From: DB1 sp049323655
Lineage (GTDB): Bacteria > Desulfobacterota > Desulfobulbia > Desulfobulbales > SURF-16
Reading direction: 5' to 3'
Assembly: GCA_049323655.1 (NCBI GenBank)
Contig: JBMONO010000043.1
Span: 1 to 64,000, forward strand
Length of the DNA stretch: 64,000 bases
The notes beneath the pieces were generated by a model. That model was not told the origin of the DNA. It did not search any database and saw only the letters and a list, made by a program, of their open reading frames with translations. Below, piece after piece: positions 55,298 through 64,000 of this stretch; within the stretch, counting starts at the first letter, position 1; the number at the start of each line of letters is the position of its first letter. Made by a program: the position numbers and the translations under genes.

Positions 55298-56776
55298 TCA
55301 GCCGAGGTCAGCCAGGTGGGATTGCAAATTGACCTTTTTGTTGCGGATGCCGAGTTTACGGCGGATGCGGTTGCGGTAAGTTTCCACGGTGCGGGGGGAA
55401 AGGCCGGTGAGCTCGGCGATTTCCTTGCTCGTTTTTCCCTGTTTGATGAAATCGGCGATCTGGATCTCGCGGCTGCTCATGCCGGATTCGGCCTTGCCGA
55501 TGTTGATGGAAAAGGCGGAGCTGATCTGCTGCAGATTTTCCCGGACAATAGCGGCATATTCTTTGGTCCGGCCCTCGGCCAGCATGAGGTTCAGGGTATC
55601 GAGGTGGGGAAGCACGAGCTTGCGCAGGTTGGCCTCCATCCTTTTTTCCAGCTCCGTTCTGGCGGTGCTGCTCTGCTCCAGCAGGACCTTGAGGGCGATG
55701 TTAACCTCTTCGAGTTCCCGGGTGCGACTGGCCAGGGCCTCGGTCGTTTTTTCCCGTTCCAGCATCTCCAGGTTGAGCCGGTCCCGGGACCGGCGCAGCT
55801 CCCGGGTGCGCTGCTCGACCTTCTCCTCCAGCTCCAGCCGGGCCAGGTTCAGTTCCGCCTCGATCCCCTGGCGCCGCACCGCTCCACCGAGCATGCCGGC
55901 AGCCACCCTGAGGGCGTCGACCTCCGCACCGGACCAGTCCCGCTTGGCCGGGGCGGCAAAACAGAGCCAGCCCCACACCGTTTCTTCGATGATGACCGGG
56001 GCAACGCAGAACGTCTGGATGGACTGCTGGCGGAAAAAGTTCCGCTCTGTCGGCGGCAGGTCGTCAACTTCGACGCGCTGCACCTGGTGGTCGGCAAAGA
56101 TCTTTGCCAGCGCGGCACAGCGATGGAGTTCGATGGTGGTTGCCGGTCCCCCTGGTTGCGCCGGACCGGCTGTCCAGCCGGCGCGCTTGTGCAGGGCGAA
56201 GTGCCCGGCGCCATCTGTCTGGAGTTGAAAGAGGCAGACCGTGCCGGTGCCGGTCCGGCGGCCCAGATCCTCCAGCACCGTCTGGATGACGGCGGTCCAG
56301 TCGCGGCAGTGGAGAAACTGTTCGGCGGCATAGAGCAGCGAGTGGAGAAGACGGCCGTGCAGACCCAGTTCCTCCTCCCGCAGTTTTTTTTCCGTGATGT
56401 CAAAGCCGATCTCCAGCCGGACAAAGCGGCCGTCGATCCAGGGGATGGCCTGATCGCGCAGCTCGTACCAGCGATCGGTCACCGGGTTCCGGTGTTCCCA
56501 CTGATAGACGCCGGTCGGCACGCCATCCGCCCCCAACAGCCGGGCATTGGTACAGAAGGGACAGGGGGCGCTGCGTTGCTGGAACACCGCATGACATTTT
56601 TTCCCGACCACGTCGCCATGTTGGCAGAAGAGCTTGTCATTGATGAAGAGAATTTCATGGGAATTCATGTCGGCAACGTAGACCACCGCGTCAAGGTGGT
56701 TCAGCACCGCCTTCAGGCTTTGATTGACCTGCTGGAGGACGCTGTTTGGCGTTGCCGGTGAGGCGGATCGCATCAT
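55298..56776 (-). CDS. PAS-GAF sensor with a LuxR-type DNA-binding domain
   Basis: A one-component transcription regulator of about 492 residues. PAS about 15-130 with a Cys-rich stretch (PCPFC), GAF about 150-300, a coiled coil about 300-390, a helical region, and a C-terminal LuxR helix-turn-helix (IADFIKQGKTSKEIAELTGLSPRTVETYRNRIRRKLG). It is soluble. The start at 56776 (the first of two ATGs) is preferred. It follows the CoA-binding gene and shares strand with the Cache kinase, and is likely to control genes in response to a small ligand. Confidence 0.85.
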   Translation of the reverse strand: MMRSASPATPNSVLQQVNQSLKAVLNHLDAVVYVADMNSHEILFINDKLFCQHGDVVGKKCHAVFQQRSAPCPFCTNARLLGADGVPTGVYQWEHRNPVTDRWYELRDQAIPWIDGRFVRLEIGFDITEKKLREEELGLHGRLLHSLLYAAEQFLHCRDWTAVIQTVLEDLGRRTGTGTVCLFQLQTDGAGHFALHKRAGWTAGPAQPGGPATTIELHRCAALAKIFADHQVQRVEVDDLPPTERNFFRQQSIQTFCVAPVIIEETVWGWLCFAAPAKRDWSGAEVDALRVAAGMLGGAVRRQGIEAELNLARLELEEKVEQRTRELRRSRDRLNLEMLEREKTTEALASRTRELEEVNIALKVLLEQSSTARTELEKRMEANLRKLVLPHLDTLNLMLAEGRTKEYAAIVRENLQQISSAFSINIGKAESGMSSREIQIADFIKQGKTSKEIAELTGLSPRTVETYRNRIRRKLGIRNKKVNLQSHLADLG

Positions 56777-56789
56777 GATTGCCCAGGAC

Positions 56790-57206
56790 TCAGGTGAGTT
56801 GTGCGCGCAGGGTGGCATGATCGATCTTCATGCAGCGGTCCATGACCACCAACAAACCGTTGCGGCGAGCCAGGGCGGCCGCCTCCTCGTTGACGATGCC
56901 CTCCTGCATCCACACCGCCCGGGCCCTGATGCGCACCGCCTGTTCCACCACCGCCGGCACCTCCTCGACGCGGCGGAAGATGTCCACCACATCGACCGGT
57001 TCAGGGATATCGAGGAGGCTCGGATAGCAGGTTTCGCCGAGAATCTCGATCTGGCCCGGATTGACCGGGATAATCCGGTAGCCTACTTCCTGCAGGTAGC
57101 GGGCCACCTGGTTGCTCGGTCGGTTCTCCTTGGGGGACAGGCCGACCACGGCGATGGTTCGGCTGTTTTTCAGGATTGATTTTATTTCAGTGAGATTGGT
57201 CAGCAT
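56790..57206 (-). CDS. CoA-binding (YccU-like) protein
   Basis: A 138-residue Rossmann protein of the CoA_binding_2 family: SRTIAVVGLSPKENRPSNQVARYLQEVGY with the nucleotide-binding glycine segment, VNPGQIEILGETCYPSL, and a conserved RCMKIDHATL near the C-terminus. It binds CoA or a similar nucleotide; the function is not settled. The start at 57206 has GGAG upstream. It overlaps nothing and precedes the LuxR-type regulator by 13 bases. Confidence 0.88.
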   Translation of the reverse strand: MLTNLTEIKSILKNSRTIAVVGLSPKENRPSNQVARYLQEVGYRIIPVNPGQIEILGETCYPSLLDIPEPVDVVDIFRRVEEVPAVVEQAVRIRARAVWMQEGIVNEEAAALARRNGLLVVMDRCMKIDHATLRAQLT

Positions 57207-57303
57207 GGCAGTGATCTCCATTCGTGACAGCAGGGAACAACAGCTTCTTCATTTTATTTTCTGGCGGTTTTCCAGGATTTTTGCAATAGTACCAGCAATT
57301 TTT

Positions 57304-57402
57304 TGTCGGAATCGTAAAAAACCACGATTCCGACGGGCGGAGTATTGTAACTCGTTGTTGTCAATTTCCCGCCTGCCATGGTTTGCGGTTTTTTGCGAGA
57401 CC
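57304..57402 (+). repeat. Dispersed repeat family R1, copy 4
   Basis: GTCGGAATCGTAAAAAACCACGATTCCGAC (inverted pair), GGGCGGAGTATTGTAACTCGTTGTT, CCCGCCTGCCATGGTTTGCGG, TTTTTTGCGAGACC. Same orientation as copy 1. Confidence 0.8.
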
Positions 57403-57448
57403 TTTTTTTCATGGGGTGCGGATTTTTTTTGCGCCGGGAGGTGGTGTG

Positions 57449-57658
57449 GTGTGTCAGATGCGTGTGGTCTATGAAGAGCAGGGCGAGCGCAGGCAGGTGC
57501 TGGACAATGTGACCTGGCTGGAGGTTGAGGGTGACGGGGTGCGGGTCGCCACCCTGTTTGCCGAGCCGCGCCTGGTTGCCGCCGCCTTTGTCAAAAAAAT
57601 TGATTTCATGGCCGGGGTGGTCACCCTGGCCCCTGTGGGAGAAAAGAAAAATGACTGA
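57449..57658 (+). CDS. cooT: CooT-family nickel-binding protein
   Basis: A 69-residue protein of the CooT family, a small nickel-binding protein named for carbon monoxide dehydrogenase maturation. The second residue is the conserved Cys (M/V-C-Q-M...). The rest fits: RVVYEEQGERRQVLDNVTWLEVEGDGVRVATLFAEPRLV. The GTG start at 57449 has GGGAGG five bases upstream, which outranks the ATG at 57458. Its stop overlaps the start of the His-tail gene (ATGACTGA), so both are translationally coupled. Confidence 0.8.
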   Translation: MCQMRVVYEEQGERRQVLDNVTWLEVEGDGVRVATLFAEPRLVAAAFVKKIDFMAGVVTLAPVGEKKND

Positions 57659-57908
57659 AGAGAAACAGCCGAGCGAACTGGAAAAACTGCGGATCCTCAT
57701 TCCCCACTGGATCGAGCACAGCCACAGCCATCAGCAGGAGTTCGGTAAATGGCTGGAGGTTGCCCGGCAGGAGGGGCCACCGGAGGCGGCGGAGGCCATT
57801 GCCAAGGCCATGGAGAAGATGGCCAAGGCGGACAAGTATCTGCGCAAGGCGCTGGCGAGCCTGGGCGGCGAAGTGGAGGGACATCACCACCACCATCATC
57901 ATGGTTGA
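57651..57908 (+). CDS. His-rich small protein, likely nickel carrier or storage
   Basis: An 85-residue helical protein with His-rich ends: IEHSHSHQQEF near residues 20-30 and a C-terminal tail of seven His (GHHHHHHHG). The middle is a charged helix (EAAEAIAKAMEKMAKADKYL). It overlaps the cooT stop by eight bases. His tails of this kind bind nickel in HypB and Hpn, so a role in nickel handling for the hydrogenase or another nickel enzyme is likely. The fold family itself is not recognised. Confidence 0.75.
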   Translation: MTEEKQPSELEKLRILIPHWIEHSHSHQQEFGKWLEVARQEGPPEAAEAIAKAMEKMAKADKYLRKALASLGGEVEGHHHHHHHG

Positions 57909-58001
57909 TTGGTTGAAGGGCAACGGGCTGATGCCTTGATTCGCCGACTGCTTGCAGGCCAGCAAGGGCGTGCATCCAATCAACCAATCCCCTCATCAAC
58001 C
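57903..58001. repeat. Repeat family R3, second copy
   Basis: GGTTGATTGGTTGAAGGG (57903-57920) and CCAATCAACCAATCCCCTCATCAACC (57976-58001) are inverted around a 55-base spacer. The right arm runs into the 3' end of the HAD gene. Confidence 0.65.
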
Positions 58002-58627
58002 GCTTCACCAAACAGCGGCAGTCGGGTGATCTCCATGAAGCTGTTCACATGATAATCGGCGTCGAGATTCGGGTTTTTGAAGGCGATCAGCCGCATACCG
58101 ACGCTGCCGGCGTGCTGCTGGTCGACAATCGAGTCGCCGATGTAAATTGCTTCCTCCACCTGGCGGCCGAAATGATCGAGAATGGTGACGAGGGCGTCGG
58201 CATGCGGCTTGGGCCGCGCCACGTCAAAGGCGGTCACCACCTTGCCGAAATAGGGGGCAAGGCCGAAGATGTCGAGGATGTTGCGCATGGTGGTCGTGCG
58301 GTTGGTGCTGATCGCCCGGTCGCAGCGCGGCACGAGAAATTCAAGAAAATCGATGAGGTCGGGTTCCATCCGCATATATTGGAGAAAGGGGTGGTAATCG
58401 AGATCGGCCCGGTAGCGTTCGGCCCGTTCGATGTCCTCCGGATAGCGGCGGAGGATGTGGCGTACCGAGTCGAGGACGTTGTGGACATGGACATACTCGA
58501 GCTCCTCCTCGTCCATCGGCGGATGGCCGAGGGCGGCGAGGATGTGGTCATAGTACATCCGGTTGGCGTTTTTTGAGTCGAACATGACGCCATCGCAGTC
58601 AAAGATAACAAGTTTGGTATCGGACAT
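57980..58627 (-). CDS. HAD-superfamily phosphatase (phosphoglycolate phosphatase-like)
   Basis: A 215-residue HAD hydrolase. Motif I FDCDGVMFDS, a helical cap, motif II TNRTTT, motif III Lys in RPKPHADA, motif IV GDSIVDQ. The substrate is a phosphomonoester, not assignable from sequence. The start at 58627 (MSDTKLVIF) is the first Met before motif I. The end overlaps an R3 arm. It is divergent from nadB. Confidence 0.88.
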   Translation of the reverse strand: MSDTKLVIFDCDGVMFDSKNANRMYYDHILAALGHPPMDEEELEYVHVHNVLDSVRHILRRYPEDIERAERYRADLDYHPFLQYMRMEPDLIDFLEFLVPRCDRAISTNRTTTMRNILDIFGLAPYFGKVVTAFDVARPKPHADALVTILDHFGRQVEEAIYIGDSIVDQQHAGSVGMRLIAFKNPNLDADYHVNSFMEITRLPLFGEAVDEGIG

Positions 58628-58676
58628 TGGTTTGTTGAGTGAAGAGAAGTGTGATAATTTTGTAAAAACCGGAAAG

Positions 58677-58775
58677 CAGCCACAGAGATCACGGAGCACG
58701 CAGCGATAAATGGCTGTATTGAAAATATTTTCTCGGTGTCCTCCGTGCGCTCCGTGGTAAAAAAAAAAGATTTAT
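58677..58775 (+). repeat. Dispersed repeat family R2, copy 4
   Basis: AGCCACAGAGATCACGGAGCACGCAG, the middle AAAATATTTTC, then TCGGTGTCCTCCGTGCGCTCCGTGGT and a run of A. It lies in the divergent HAD-nadB gap. Confidence 0.8.
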
Positions 58776-58824
58776 TACTGATCTTGCAATTCTGACTTCT
58801 TTCGACAAAAGGTAGTCGTTTCCC

Positions 58825-60435
58825 ATGGCCCTGGCAACAGATTTTCTCGTTATCGGTTCCGGCATCTCCGGTCTTTCCTTTGCCCTCAAGGCGGCCCGGC
58901 TGGGCCACGTCATCCTGGTGACCAAGAAGAACCGGGTGGACACGGCGACCAATCTCGCCCAGGGCGGCATTGCCGCCGTCCTCTCCGAGCATGACTCCTT
59001 TGCCATGCACATCGAGGACACCCTGCGGGCCGGTGACGGCCTCTGCGATGAAGAAGTGGTGCGGCTGGTGGTGGAAAGCGGCCCGGAGCGCATCCGGGAA
59101 CTCATTAACCTCGGGGTGGCATTTACCCGGGACGAGGCGGACGCCGCCCGCCTTGATCTCGGCCGGGAGGGGGGGCACTCGGCCCGCCGTATTGCCCACG
59201 CCCGGGATCTCACCGGCCGGGAGATCGAGCGGGGCCTGCTCAAGCAGGTGGCGGCCAACGACAACATCACGGTGTTGGAGGATCATCTGGCAGTGGATCT
59301 GCTCATCGGCTCCCGGGCCGGGGTGGCGGCGACTCCGCCCTATGACGATCGCTGTCTCGGCGCCTATGTCCTCGACCGCAAGGACAATTCCATCAAACCC
59401 TGCCTGGCTCGGGTTACCGTGCTCTGTACCGGCGGGGCGGGCAAGGTCTATCTCTACACCACCAATCCGGACATCGCCACCGGCGACGGCATTGCCATGG
59501 CCTACCGGGCCGGCGCCACGGTGGCCAACCTGGAATTCGTCCAGTTTCATCCCACCTGTCTCTATCATCCGCTTGCCAAAAATTTTCTCATCTCCGAGGC
59601 GGTGCGCGGCGAAGGCGGCCGCCTGGTGGACAGCCGGGGCAATGCCTTCATGACAAAGTACGACGCCCGCGGCGATCTCGCCACCCGCGATGCTGTGGCC
59701 CGGGCCATCGACGCGGAGATGAAGGCGAGCGGTGATGACAACGTTTTTCTTGACATCACCCACAAACCGGCCGATTTCATCAGGAAACGTTTTCCCAACA
59801 TCTACGCCACCTGCCTCTCCTACGGCATCGACATCACCGAGGAGCCGATTCCGGTGGTGCCGGCTGCCCATTACATGTGCGGCGGAGTGCTGACCGACAT
59901 CATGGGCCGTACCAGCACCGAGAATCTCTATGCCTTTGGTGAGACCGCCTGCACCGGGCTGCATGGCGGCAACCGGCTGGCCAGCAATTCCCTGCTCGAG
60001 GCGGTGGTCTTTGCCCACCAGGCCTTTCTCCAGTGCGAGCGGAACTGGCCGGAGCTGCGCAAGCGGGATTTCCCGCAGGTGTCGGGCTGGTCTGCCGGCA
60101 AGGCGGAACGGATCGAGGAGTGCGTGCTGATCAGCCACAACTGGGATCAGCTTCGCCGGCTGATGTGGAACTATGTCGGCATTGTCCGCTCGGAAAAGCG
60201 GCTCAGTCTCGTGCAGAAGCGGATGCGACCCATCCTTGACGAGGTGACCCAGCATTTCCGCGATTACCTGCTGACCCCGGATCTCATCGAGCTGCGCAAT
60301 CTTGCCCTGGTGGCCGAGCTCATCGTCCGCTGCGCCATGACCCGCAAGGAGTCGCGGGGGCTCCACTATCTGCTCGATTACCCGCAGCGGGATGACGTCA
60401 ACTGGCGGAAAAACACGGTGTTGCGGAAGGGTTAG
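58825..60435 (+). CDS. nadB: L-aspartate oxidase
   Basis: FAD enzyme that oxidises L-aspartate to iminoaspartate, the first step of NAD synthesis. FAD-binding VIGSGISGLSFALKAA and GGAGKVYLYTTNPDIATGDG, active-site HPT and the family segment HYMCGGV, and a C-terminal helical domain. It has 536 residues. In an anaerobe it probably uses fumarate as electron acceptor. nadA and nadC are not in the window. Confidence 0.96.
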   Translation: MALATDFLVIGSGISGLSFALKAARLGHVILVTKKNRVDTATNLAQGGIAAVLSEHDSFAMHIEDTLRAGDGLCDEEVVRLVVESGPERIRELINLGVAFTRDEADAARLDLGREGGHSARRIAHARDLTGREIERGLLKQVAANDNITVLEDHLAVDLLIGSRAGVAATPPYDDRCLGAYVLDRKDNSIKPCLARVTVLCTGGAGKVYLYTTNPDIATGDGIAMAYRAGATVANLEFVQFHPTCLYHPLAKNFLISEAVRGEGGRLVDSRGNAFMTKYDARGDLATRDAVARAIDAEMKASGDDNVFLDITHKPADFIRKRFPNIYATCLSYGIDITEEPIPVVPAAHYMCGGVLTDIMGRTSTENLYAFGETACTGLHGGNRLASNSLLEAVVFAHQAFLQCERNWPELRKRDFPQVSGWSAGKAERIEECVLISHNWDQLRRLMWNYVGIVRSEKRLSLVQKRMRPILDEVTQHFRDYLLTPDLIELRNLALVAELIVRCAMTRKESRGLHYLLDYPQRDDVNWRKNTVLRKG

Positions 60436-60453
60436 GAGGCAAGAGGGACAAGA

Positions 60454-60489
60454 AAGGGATCGCGGTTGAGAAAAAACGGTGATCCCTTA
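60454..60489 (+). terminator. Terminator-like hairpin after nadB
   Basis: AAGGGATC and GATCCCTT pair across a loop of about 19 bases; the T run after it is short (ATTGTTG). Confidence 0.4.
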
Positions 60490-60493
60490 TTGT

Positions 60494-60612
60494 TGATGGA
60501 ATCGTAAAAATTGAAAATCAACCACGGAGACCGCAGTGCGCACAGAGATAACTAATTATAATTAAAGATTTTTTCTCTGCGTTCTCTGTGTGCTCTGTGG
60601 TGAAAAAAGACG
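60494..60612 (+). repeat. Dispersed repeat family R2, copy 5
   Basis: AATCGTAAAAATTGAAAATCAACCACGGAGACCGCAGTGCGCACAGAG, TAACTAATTATAATTAAAGATT, then TTTTCTCTGCGTTCTCTGTGTGCTCTGTGGTGAAAAAAGACG. The most complete copy, in the convergent nadB-pentapeptide gap. Confidence 0.85.
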
Positions 60613-60665
60613 TTGTTCCGGGTTCATCCTCCCTTGCCTCACCCATATTTTTCATAAGCGGGTCT

Positions 60666-61919
60666 TCAGCGAAAAATGGAGAACCAGGATTTCTTTTCGG
60701 CCTTCTCTTCTTCGGGCCTGTCTGTCTGTTCCGCAGTGTCTGCGGCCGACTCACCGTAACCGGTGGACTTGTCGAAAATGGCGCGCTGGGTCACCGCCTC
60801 GCTGAGGTCGGCGCCGGTGAGATCGGCCTTGGTGAAGTTGGCCTTGATCAGGTAGCTCTTTTTCAGGCTGGCGCCCTTGAGATCGGCCTTGGCAAGATCG
60901 GCCCAGTGGAGATTGGCCTCTGAAAGATCGGCATTGGTCAGGATCGCTTCACGCAGCACCGCGTCGGCCAGCCTGGCCCCGGCGAGCCGGGCGCCGGTGA
61001 GATCGGCGTTTTCCAGGATCGCCCCCTCCAGATCGGCGCCGCTGAGATCGGCGCCGGCGAGATCCGCGGCGGTGAGATCGGTTCCGGCGAGTTTTGTCCC
61101 TTTCAGGGTCGCCTTTTTCAGATTGGCGCCGCGCAGTGTCGCCCGGGAAAGGTCAGCATCGGTAAGGTCTGCCCCTTCGAGTTCCGCCTTTTTCAGTTTG
61201 GCCTCCCGCAGATTCTCGCCCACCAGGGTGCAGTGGGCGCACTCGTTGTCGTCGAGCAGATGCCGTTTCTCCCGGGACGCCGGCGGCAGGGCGCCGAGGT
61301 CGGCCGTCTCCTCGTCGCCGTTGCCGTCGAACAGACCAAGCGTCCACCAACCGCCCTTTTTCCCTTGGCCGCTGCTGTTTGTCTGGTCACCGTTTTTCCC
61401 CTCATCTGGGATGATGTCGGTGCGGACAATGCCGTCGCTGCGGACAATGCCGTCGCTGCCCGGCATGGCTTGGCCGGTGCCGACCCCGGTGAAGGAGAGG
61501 GGCGCGGCGCTGCCGTCGGTCACCGTGAAGGTGGCGTCAAGGGAACCGTCGGCGCGAAACAGGGTAAAGCCCTTTTCCTGTTCCACCACGGTAAAACAGC
61601 GCATCTCCCGTTGCCCCCAGTCGTCGTAGGAGAGGCAGAGGGTGTTGTCCGCGGTCAGTTTCCAGCGGCCGCCGGTTTTTTCGCCGACACTGTTGCGGCC
61701 CGACAGGGTGCCGTTGTCGTGCAGGGTCACATCCGCCTCGATGGCGTTGTCCCAGGAGGAGACGTGGATGGTGCGATCCGTCACCAGGGCAGCGACGTCG
61801 GAGCTGGTCAGCTGCCGCGCCCCCTGACCCAGGGCGTCGTCCATGGTGAGGCGTTTGCCGCAGGCGGACAGGGAGAGCGGCAGGGCCAGGGCCAGACAGA
61901 GGAGAAGTTGTCGTTTCAT
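60666..61919 (-). CDS. Lipoprotein with pentapeptide repeats
   Basis: A 417-residue lipoprotein (signal with lipobox LSAC). A beta-rich domain at about 50-180 (VTLHDNGTLSGRNSVGEKTGGRWKLTAD...) precedes a pentapeptide-repeat solenoid at about 255-400 (A(D/N)LxxA units: GADLTDADLSRATLRGANLKKATLKGTKLAG...). A cysteine pair (CAHC) sits before the solenoid. Membrane-anchored, probably a binding protein. The start at 61919 begins the signal; longer readings have no signal. Confidence 0.85.
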   Translation of the reverse strand: MKRQLLLCLALALPLSLSACGKRLTMDDALGQGARQLTSSDVAALVTDRTIHVSSWDNAIEADVTLHDNGTLSGRNSVGEKTGGRWKLTADNTLCLSYDDWGQREMRCFTVVEQEKGFTLFRADGSLDATFTVTDGSAAPLSFTGVGTGQAMPGSDGIVRSDGIVRTDIIPDEGKNGDQTNSSGQGKKGGWWTLGLFDGNGDEETADLGALPPASREKRHLLDDNECAHCTLVGENLREAKLKKAELEGADLTDADLSRATLRGANLKKATLKGTKLAGTDLTAADLAGADLSGADLEGAILENADLTGARLAGARLADAVLREAILTNADLSEANLHWADLAKADLKGASLKKSYLIKANFTKADLTGADLSEAVTQRAIFDKSTGYGESAADTAEQTDRPEEEKAEKKSWFSIFR

Positions 61920-62022
61920 GGTGGGCTCGTGATGACGATGGATGGTGGACCGGCAATGCGTTGTCGTATCGGCGCAGCTTACCATTAACCGCTGCGCCGA
62001 TCAACGGGAAATGAGAATGGCC

Positions 62023-63867
<1,845 letters not shown>

Positions 63868-63879
63868 GACGGGATCTCC

Positions 63880-64000
63880 TCATGGCTCACGCACGCCATC
63901 GCCCTCAAGCACCAGTTCGAGGGGTTGGTGGTCGGAACTGAGCAGGTCGAAGTGGCAGGAAGCGGAACGGATATGGAGGCCGCGGACAAAAACATGGTCC
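63880..64000 (-). CDS. 3' end of an unidentified gene (possibly glycogen debranching enzyme-like)
   Basis: The minus strand is open from the window edge to a TGA at 63880-63882, giving the last 39 residues, FVRGLHIRSASCHFDLLSS then ELVLEGDGVREP. The gene begins outside the window. The layout recalls the C-terminus of amylo-alpha-1,6-glucosidase-like proteins, but this is a low-confidence impression. Confidence 0.4.
   Translation of the reverse strand, partial: DHVFVRGLHIRSASCHFDLLSSDHQPLELVLEGDGVREP

Noticed and set aside
53277..55379. 700-codon plus-strand open frame
   Set aside because: It is the antisense shadow of the Cache hybrid kinase, with no ribosome site and a composition typical of reversed GC-rich codons.
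57254..57700. 148-codon minus-strand open frame
   Set aside because: It crosses repeat R1 and the antisense of cooT; the cooT reading has better support.
58234..60366. 710-codon minus-strand open frame
   Set aside because: Shadow of nadB, extended through the R2 repeat and into the HAD gene.

Overview
The window looks like a chromosomal segment of a GC-rich, Gram-negative, sulfate-reducing bacterium, most likely a Desulfobacterota member near Desulfobulbales. That placement is an inference. It rests on dsrC at the left edge, a complete hydBGDA-type cytoplasmic NiFe hydrogenase, a CooT-type nickel protein, and an unusual density of two-component, chemotaxis and cyclic-di-GMP proteins. No phage, transposase, CRISPR array or rRNA operon is visible.

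Layout. 0-3.7 kb: dsrC with its own promoter, leader hairpin and terminator, then a zinc-ribbon/ATP-grasp pair and several small unknown proteins. 3.7-7.7 kb: hydBGDA on the minus strand, whose catalytic subunit is encoded without a C-terminal extension. 7.8-14.4 kb: an M24 peptidase, then a PhnD-like binding lipoprotein translationally coupled to a 1477-residue hybrid kinase. 14.4-22.5 kb: uvsE, a DUF1538-DUF1538-PII-like-CBS operon, an endonuclease III-like gene, thiC and htpG. 22.8-26.6 kb: a secreted toroid-fold protein, tRNA-Ser(CGA), a lipoprotein hydrolase and tRNA-Ala(CGC). 26.8-30.4 kb: a decayed type I restriction-modification island beside tRNA-Ala. 30.6-38.5 kb: signalling genes, including an HK / REC-TPR / zinc-knuckle-TPR membrane protein operon and a NYN nuclease. 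38.6-45.1 kb: guaB, guaA, aspS and hisS. 45.3-56.8 kb: a GGDEF-EAL protein, two DOMON-type proteins back to back, a double-Cache chemoreceptor, a Cache hybrid kinase and a PAS-GAF-LuxR regulator. 56.8-64 kb: a CoA-binding protein, a CooT/His-tail nickel pair, a HAD phosphatase, nadB, a pentapeptide lipoprotein, a YyaL-like protein and the 3' end of one more gene.

How the genes fit together. DsrC and the hydrogenase belong to sulfite reduction and H2/NAD(P)H metabolism, and CooT plus the His-tail protein may supply nickel. guaBA, aspS/hisS, thiC and nadB are housekeeping. The signalling genes suggest a bacterium that monitors small ligands and redox state closely.

Three families of dispersed intergenic repeats (R1, R2, R3), plus a TGTGGAC-type repeat, recur across the window. 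One TGTGGAC copy lies in frame inside a coding sequence. The strongest candidates for undescribed biology are the zinc-knuckle operon, the DUF1538/PII-like/CBS operon, the PhnD-like/hybrid-kinase sensor pair and the repeat families.
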